DNA from: Himantopus leucocephalus
Lineage: Eukaryota > Chordata > Aves > Charadriiformes > Recurvirostridae
DNA length: 64,000 bases
NCBI GenBank assembly: GCA_003993805.1
Contig: RSEF01000019.1
Coordinates: forward strand, 2,431,766-2,495,765
Direction: 5' to 3'
Below are positions 60,930 through 64,000 of the stretch, one piece after another. The notes beneath the pieces were generated by a model. It had not been told where the DNA came from. It saw only the letters and a program-made list of their open reading frames with translations, and made no database searches. Positions within the stretch are counted from its first letter, which is position 1, and each line of letters opens with the position of its first letter. A program made the position numbers and the translations under genes.

Positions 60930-61260
60930 GCTTGTACAACCCTAGATAAATAATAATGAAATTTAAAAAGATATATGCTCCTTGAGTTAATAATTTTAAC
61001 AGGCTGTAAGAAATGTTGCTGTTCTCATGGTAACAAGAAAGCTATAATTTCATCTCTAATTTGAGAATGCTTGTATAACGTGTGCAGATAGCTTTCTGAT
61101 GGGAACTTTTTTCTCTCTTTAATTGAAGCCTTTTAATGAAGTGATATTATTGTGTAGTTTGGGCAAACAATTCAAAATGGACTAATTAGCGCTAAATACA
61201 CCATTGAAAAGTGTAGTCAGAATTATTTGGAACTAAACCGGTGTTGCTGCTTGCAACCCT
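60930..61260. promoter_or_regulatory. Possible conserved noncoding element, enhancer-like
   Basis: A repeat-free block with dense homeodomain cores: GTTAATAATTTTAAC near 60987, TTTAATTGAAG near 61119, TTTTAATGAAG near 61132, and ACTAATTAGCGC (TAATTA at 61183-61188). An RFX half-site lies near 61028. There is no coding frame and almost no CpG. It is the most enhancer-like block on the right side of the CpG island. Conservation is inferred, not measured. Confidence 0.37.
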
Positions 61261-61984
61261 TGGTTTCTACATGGATAGGTGCCTGATACTGATGTATGTG
61301 GGCATCTCTCAGGGCTCTTCAGGAGATTCTGAATGCATTTGCATCTCACTGGAGGTTGCATTTGTAGAGTTATAATTGTTAGACAAGAAAGAAATGCATC
61401 CACTGGTCCTCATCTCTCTACTACAAACACGTGGTCACTATTAGAATAAATACCTTAAGAACAAAGACTCTGAAAACCCAAGGATTTTGACAATCAATTT
61501 TTTCTGTCGTGGCTTTGACCCAGATATTGAGATACACAAAGATATCAAGAGTCTCATCTGTTCCATAGTAATCCTGAAAAAATAGGAATAAGGCACCAAA
61601 ATATATGCCGCAGGTGCAAGACTGAGAATGAGACTTTCCTGGAAAACCAGCAAGAATTAGGCCTGTGATTCTTTAGCACTTTTGAAAGTATTATCCATAG
61701 TCCTTTCAGTTTATTACAATGGCTTAGTCATGGAAACCAAATGACAGCATATATAATGAAAGCATTTCTGCTACCTGTACAAAAGCGTCTCCATTGACTA
61801 CTAATCTTAAACCACCTCCACTCCTCATTTTTCCTATTAAAGCTCTATATTCAGGTTTATTATTCTGTATCTCTTCAAGAACATTTAACTGCCTCATACT
61901 GGGACAGTTCCAAAGCAGTTGTAGTGTACTTAGAAATATGAATTAGTGCTTTGCTTATAGGAAAACAAAATACGACCTTGCCCC
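61261..61984. other. Noncoding stretch, nothing recognised
   Basis: Unique AT-leaning sequence without a recognisable gene or repeat. Confidence 0.5.
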
Positions 61985-62080
61985 CGAACGGCTGCATACA
62001 GGGATTGAACTGGGACCTCCGTTGCCCAGGGGTAGGAGTGGATGCGTAGGTGGTTTGATGAGCCTCACTCACCAGGGGGA
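61985..62080 (-). repeat. tRNA-derived element (SINE or tRNA pseudogene fragment)
   Basis: On the minus strand, GGAGGTCCCAGTTCAATCCCTG (62014 to 61999) resembles the T-arm of a tRNA. It includes a B-box AGTTCAATCC (complement of 62002-62011; consensus GGTTCRANNCC). An A-box-like TGGTGAGTGAGG lies about 60 bases upstream (complement of 62063-62074). It does not fold cleanly as a functional tRNA by eye, so it is best read as a relic of a tRNA-derived SINE. Family not assigned. Confidence 0.42.
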
Positions 62081-62084
62081 GCTG
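62068..62084 (+). promoter_or_regulatory. CTCF-like core
   Basis: The string CTCACCAGGGGGAGCTG resembles the CTCF core CCACCAGGGGGCGC with about two mismatches. It overlaps the 5' end of the tRNA-derived relic; SINE-borne CTCF sites are known in vertebrates. Binding is unproven. Confidence 0.3.
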
Positions 62085-62189
62085 GAGCTGAGCGTGGAGG
62101 AGGAGGAAATTGCCATTTTCAGCTTCTTGTTTTTATCTTTCAGCATAGATTGACATGTGATGAAACATACGCATTTCGCAGTTAGCTTT

Positions 62190-62440
62190 TCAAAGGCTGC
62201 GTTACTTCAGAATCATTAACCTGGCTGAGATCTTTGCATTCTTATCTGCTTTGTTGAATATTTTCATAGCAGCGATTGGTGGTGGCTTGCATATCCTTAA
62301 AGCTGCAAAGCTAGCATTTTAATTTATCCTAATTCAGAACCTAATTGTCTTGCAGTGTTGGCTAATTAAATGTTCAAAGAAGTGATAAATTAAGCAGGTT
62401 GATCATTACAACACAAGTAATTAGTCAGTCCAACTGAATC
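62190..62440. promoter_or_regulatory. Possible conserved noncoding element
   Basis: A repeat-free AT-rich block with GGCTAATTAAATG (TAATTA at 62363-62368), ATTTTAATTTATCCTAATTC near 62318, CAAGTAATTAGTC near 62415 and the composite TGCATATCCTTAAAGC near 62289. No coding frame. It has the same character as the block at 60930-61260. Confidence 0.32.
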
Positions 62441-64000
62441 AGAGTCTTGAAATCCACATTCCCTGAGATGACAGGTATTTTGGGGGAGTGCAAGAAAGCA
62501 AAGTGTGTGTCAAGGTTCAGGAGGAAGAAACTTCCTTGAATATTTCACATCAGTTTGGGGGATTTTCAGGCTGTTTATTTTGTACATAAGGAATTCTTTT
62601 TCTAGTGCCACTAAGAGAAGATAAAGTTCCAAGATAGCACCTTGAGGTGCTGAGATTTGCAGCTAGTTTCGTACAGGATCTGACATCTTCCTGTGTTAGA
62701 CACACAGAGCGTACTTTGTGAAAATAGGTATGAGTGGGTTTTTTTAAAAACCAAACAAACAAAAGCACAAAAACTCCCACCCTCAACATTAGTTAAATAC
62801 CTAAATAGGCATTTATAAATGTAATATTCCCTGGTAGGGAGCTTCCATTTACACAGGTTTTCATACAGCATTTTACTAAAAATTCTCCCTGGGGTCAAAT
62901 TAGTTAAGATCTAAAGACCAAAATGTATTTTCTGAAAATCTCAGTCTGTCTGTGCACCTGCTCTAATTCTCAAGACAGCTTTCTGCCAGAAAAAAAATTC
63001 TGTACAATGCATCAACACAGCAGATGAATATTCTTCCTGCTAATATATCCAGGTGCTCTTTAGTCCTCCCAAGTGGCCCACCCTGTACGAAGGTGCGTGG
63101 CCAGGGAAGGGGCATGTTGGCACTCTGGCCGGCAGCACCACATCACTGGGGACTGGCTGGAATGAGAACCTGGGGGTGGTGTGCCTGGGACAGGACACCC
63201 TCATCTTGCAGCTGAAAACAGGGATGAAAAATAGCCAGCAGAGGTACTGAGATTGTTTAATTAAAGCACATGGGGGACCTTATCTGGGAGTTTGCCTCAT
63301 TAGTTTGCCAAGTGTGGTGCTCAGTTCCTGGCTGCAAGAGAGAGGGATGCCTCAGAAGCAGTCCTTGGTGTGATCCCGTGGAGCGCTGCATCCTTCCCAA
63401 CCCCTCTCCACTCTGCATAGCATCTGGCTGTTACAAGTCAAACTCCTCCACCCTGTCTTGCTTCCATACTGCCGATCCTCTCTGTGGGTTCAAGTCTCAG
63501 TATGTTTTTTACCAAAAACAAATTAAACAACTGTTTGCACCATCCCCACCCACAGCTGTCTCACTTTATTTGCAGTCATTTCACTCACTGTTCTGTTCAT
63601 TAGTAGAGTTTTCTTCTCTCTTCTGTTGCATTTAGGACAGTGAGATTTGAGGTTTCCAGTCTTCTGTGGTGGAAATAACAAATAATAAATGCTATCAGTG
63701 TCTCTCAAGGGTAAATTTCAAATGCAGGCTTCCCACAGTCTGTGTTTTTCTCACCTCTCCACAGTGGCTGTGGTGTGGGACCAGCATTTAGATCATTCTC
63801 TCAGTGCTGCTGCAACAGCTAGACTACTCTGGCTTCTTCTGCCTGCCTCTTCTAGAGGTGATAATAAGTTTGAAAGGTTTTCTGCTTGTCTTCTCACTGC
63901 CACGAAGAAACTGTCTTGTCATGGCTTTTCAGTTTATCTGCTATTTCCTTGTGTAGTGGGTTATAACTTGTTTCCTAAACTTGGAACTCCTGCTTGCTTT
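62441..64000. other. Noncoding stretch to window end, nothing recognised
   Basis: A GC-richer patch at 63060-63240 is open in two plus frames without a recognisable protein. Near the right edge a good acceptor (TCTCACCTCTCCACAG, about 63766) has no visible donor inside the window, so an exon crossing the edge cannot be judged. Confidence 0.45.

Noticed and set aside
1..64000. CRISPR arrays, operons, phage or bacterial genes, rRNA genes and functional tRNAs
   Set aside because: No direct-repeat/spacer array, Shine-Dalgarno-spaced genes or cloverleaf-compatible tRNA could be found. The DNA is vertebrate in character.

Overview
The window looks like nuclear DNA from a bird. The best evidence is a truncated CR1 retrotransposon at 50672-51119. 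It has the FADDTKL reverse-transcriptase motif, the GATCTTTAAGGTCCCTTCCAAC-type tail and a terminal GATTCTATGA, a form that dominates avian genomes. Interspersed repeats are otherwise sparse and old, and base composition is AT-leaning, as in a bird macrochromosome intron or intergenic region. Crocodilians and turtles also carry CR1, so the bird call is strong but not certain. No open frame could be recognised as a known host protein. The frames present are short, usually open on both strands, and lack recognisable domains.

Layout. Bases 1-49,100 are mainly single-copy noncoding DNA. They hold several ancient MIR/L2-type fragments (near 9.2, 11.6, 19.9, 31.0, 36.3, 39.7 and 40.4 kb), a short (AT)n microsatellite, and AT-rich, homeodomain-core-rich blocks that read like conserved noncoding elements (about 24.4, 28.5, 31.9-32.4, 41.0-41.4 and 43.0-43.3 kb). 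A few splice-site pairs could be exons of unannotated transcripts (4.2, 5.86, 10.4, 15.4, 28.9 and 39.6 kb). Pseudoexons with equally good splice sites are common in vertebrate introns, so all of these are tentative.

From about 49.2 to 50.55 kb lies a GC- and CpG-rich island, interrupted by a 322-base run of N (49648-49969). It is the only promoter-like region in the window. It carries six copies of a CC(N)nTGAGGRG motif, a TFAP2-type palindrome and good splice donors on both strands, so it may drive transcription in either direction. The CR1 copy follows immediately on the right, then a 36-base poly(A) run ending in a single N.

Bases 51.4-64 kb are again noncoding. They include a 104-bp tandem duplication with single Ns at its joints (54.02-54.27 kb), a reverse MIR/L2 fragment (54.6 kb), an RFX X-box-like palindrome (60.55 kb), two more enhancer-like AT-rich blocks (60.9-61.3 and 62.2-62.4 kb), and a tRNA-derived element with a CTCF-like site (62.0 kb).

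The most economical reading, by inference only, is a CpG-island promoter flanked by a gene desert or long introns rich in regulatory DNA, as around a developmental regulator. I cannot name the neighbouring gene, and I found no evidence of an undescribed biological system.
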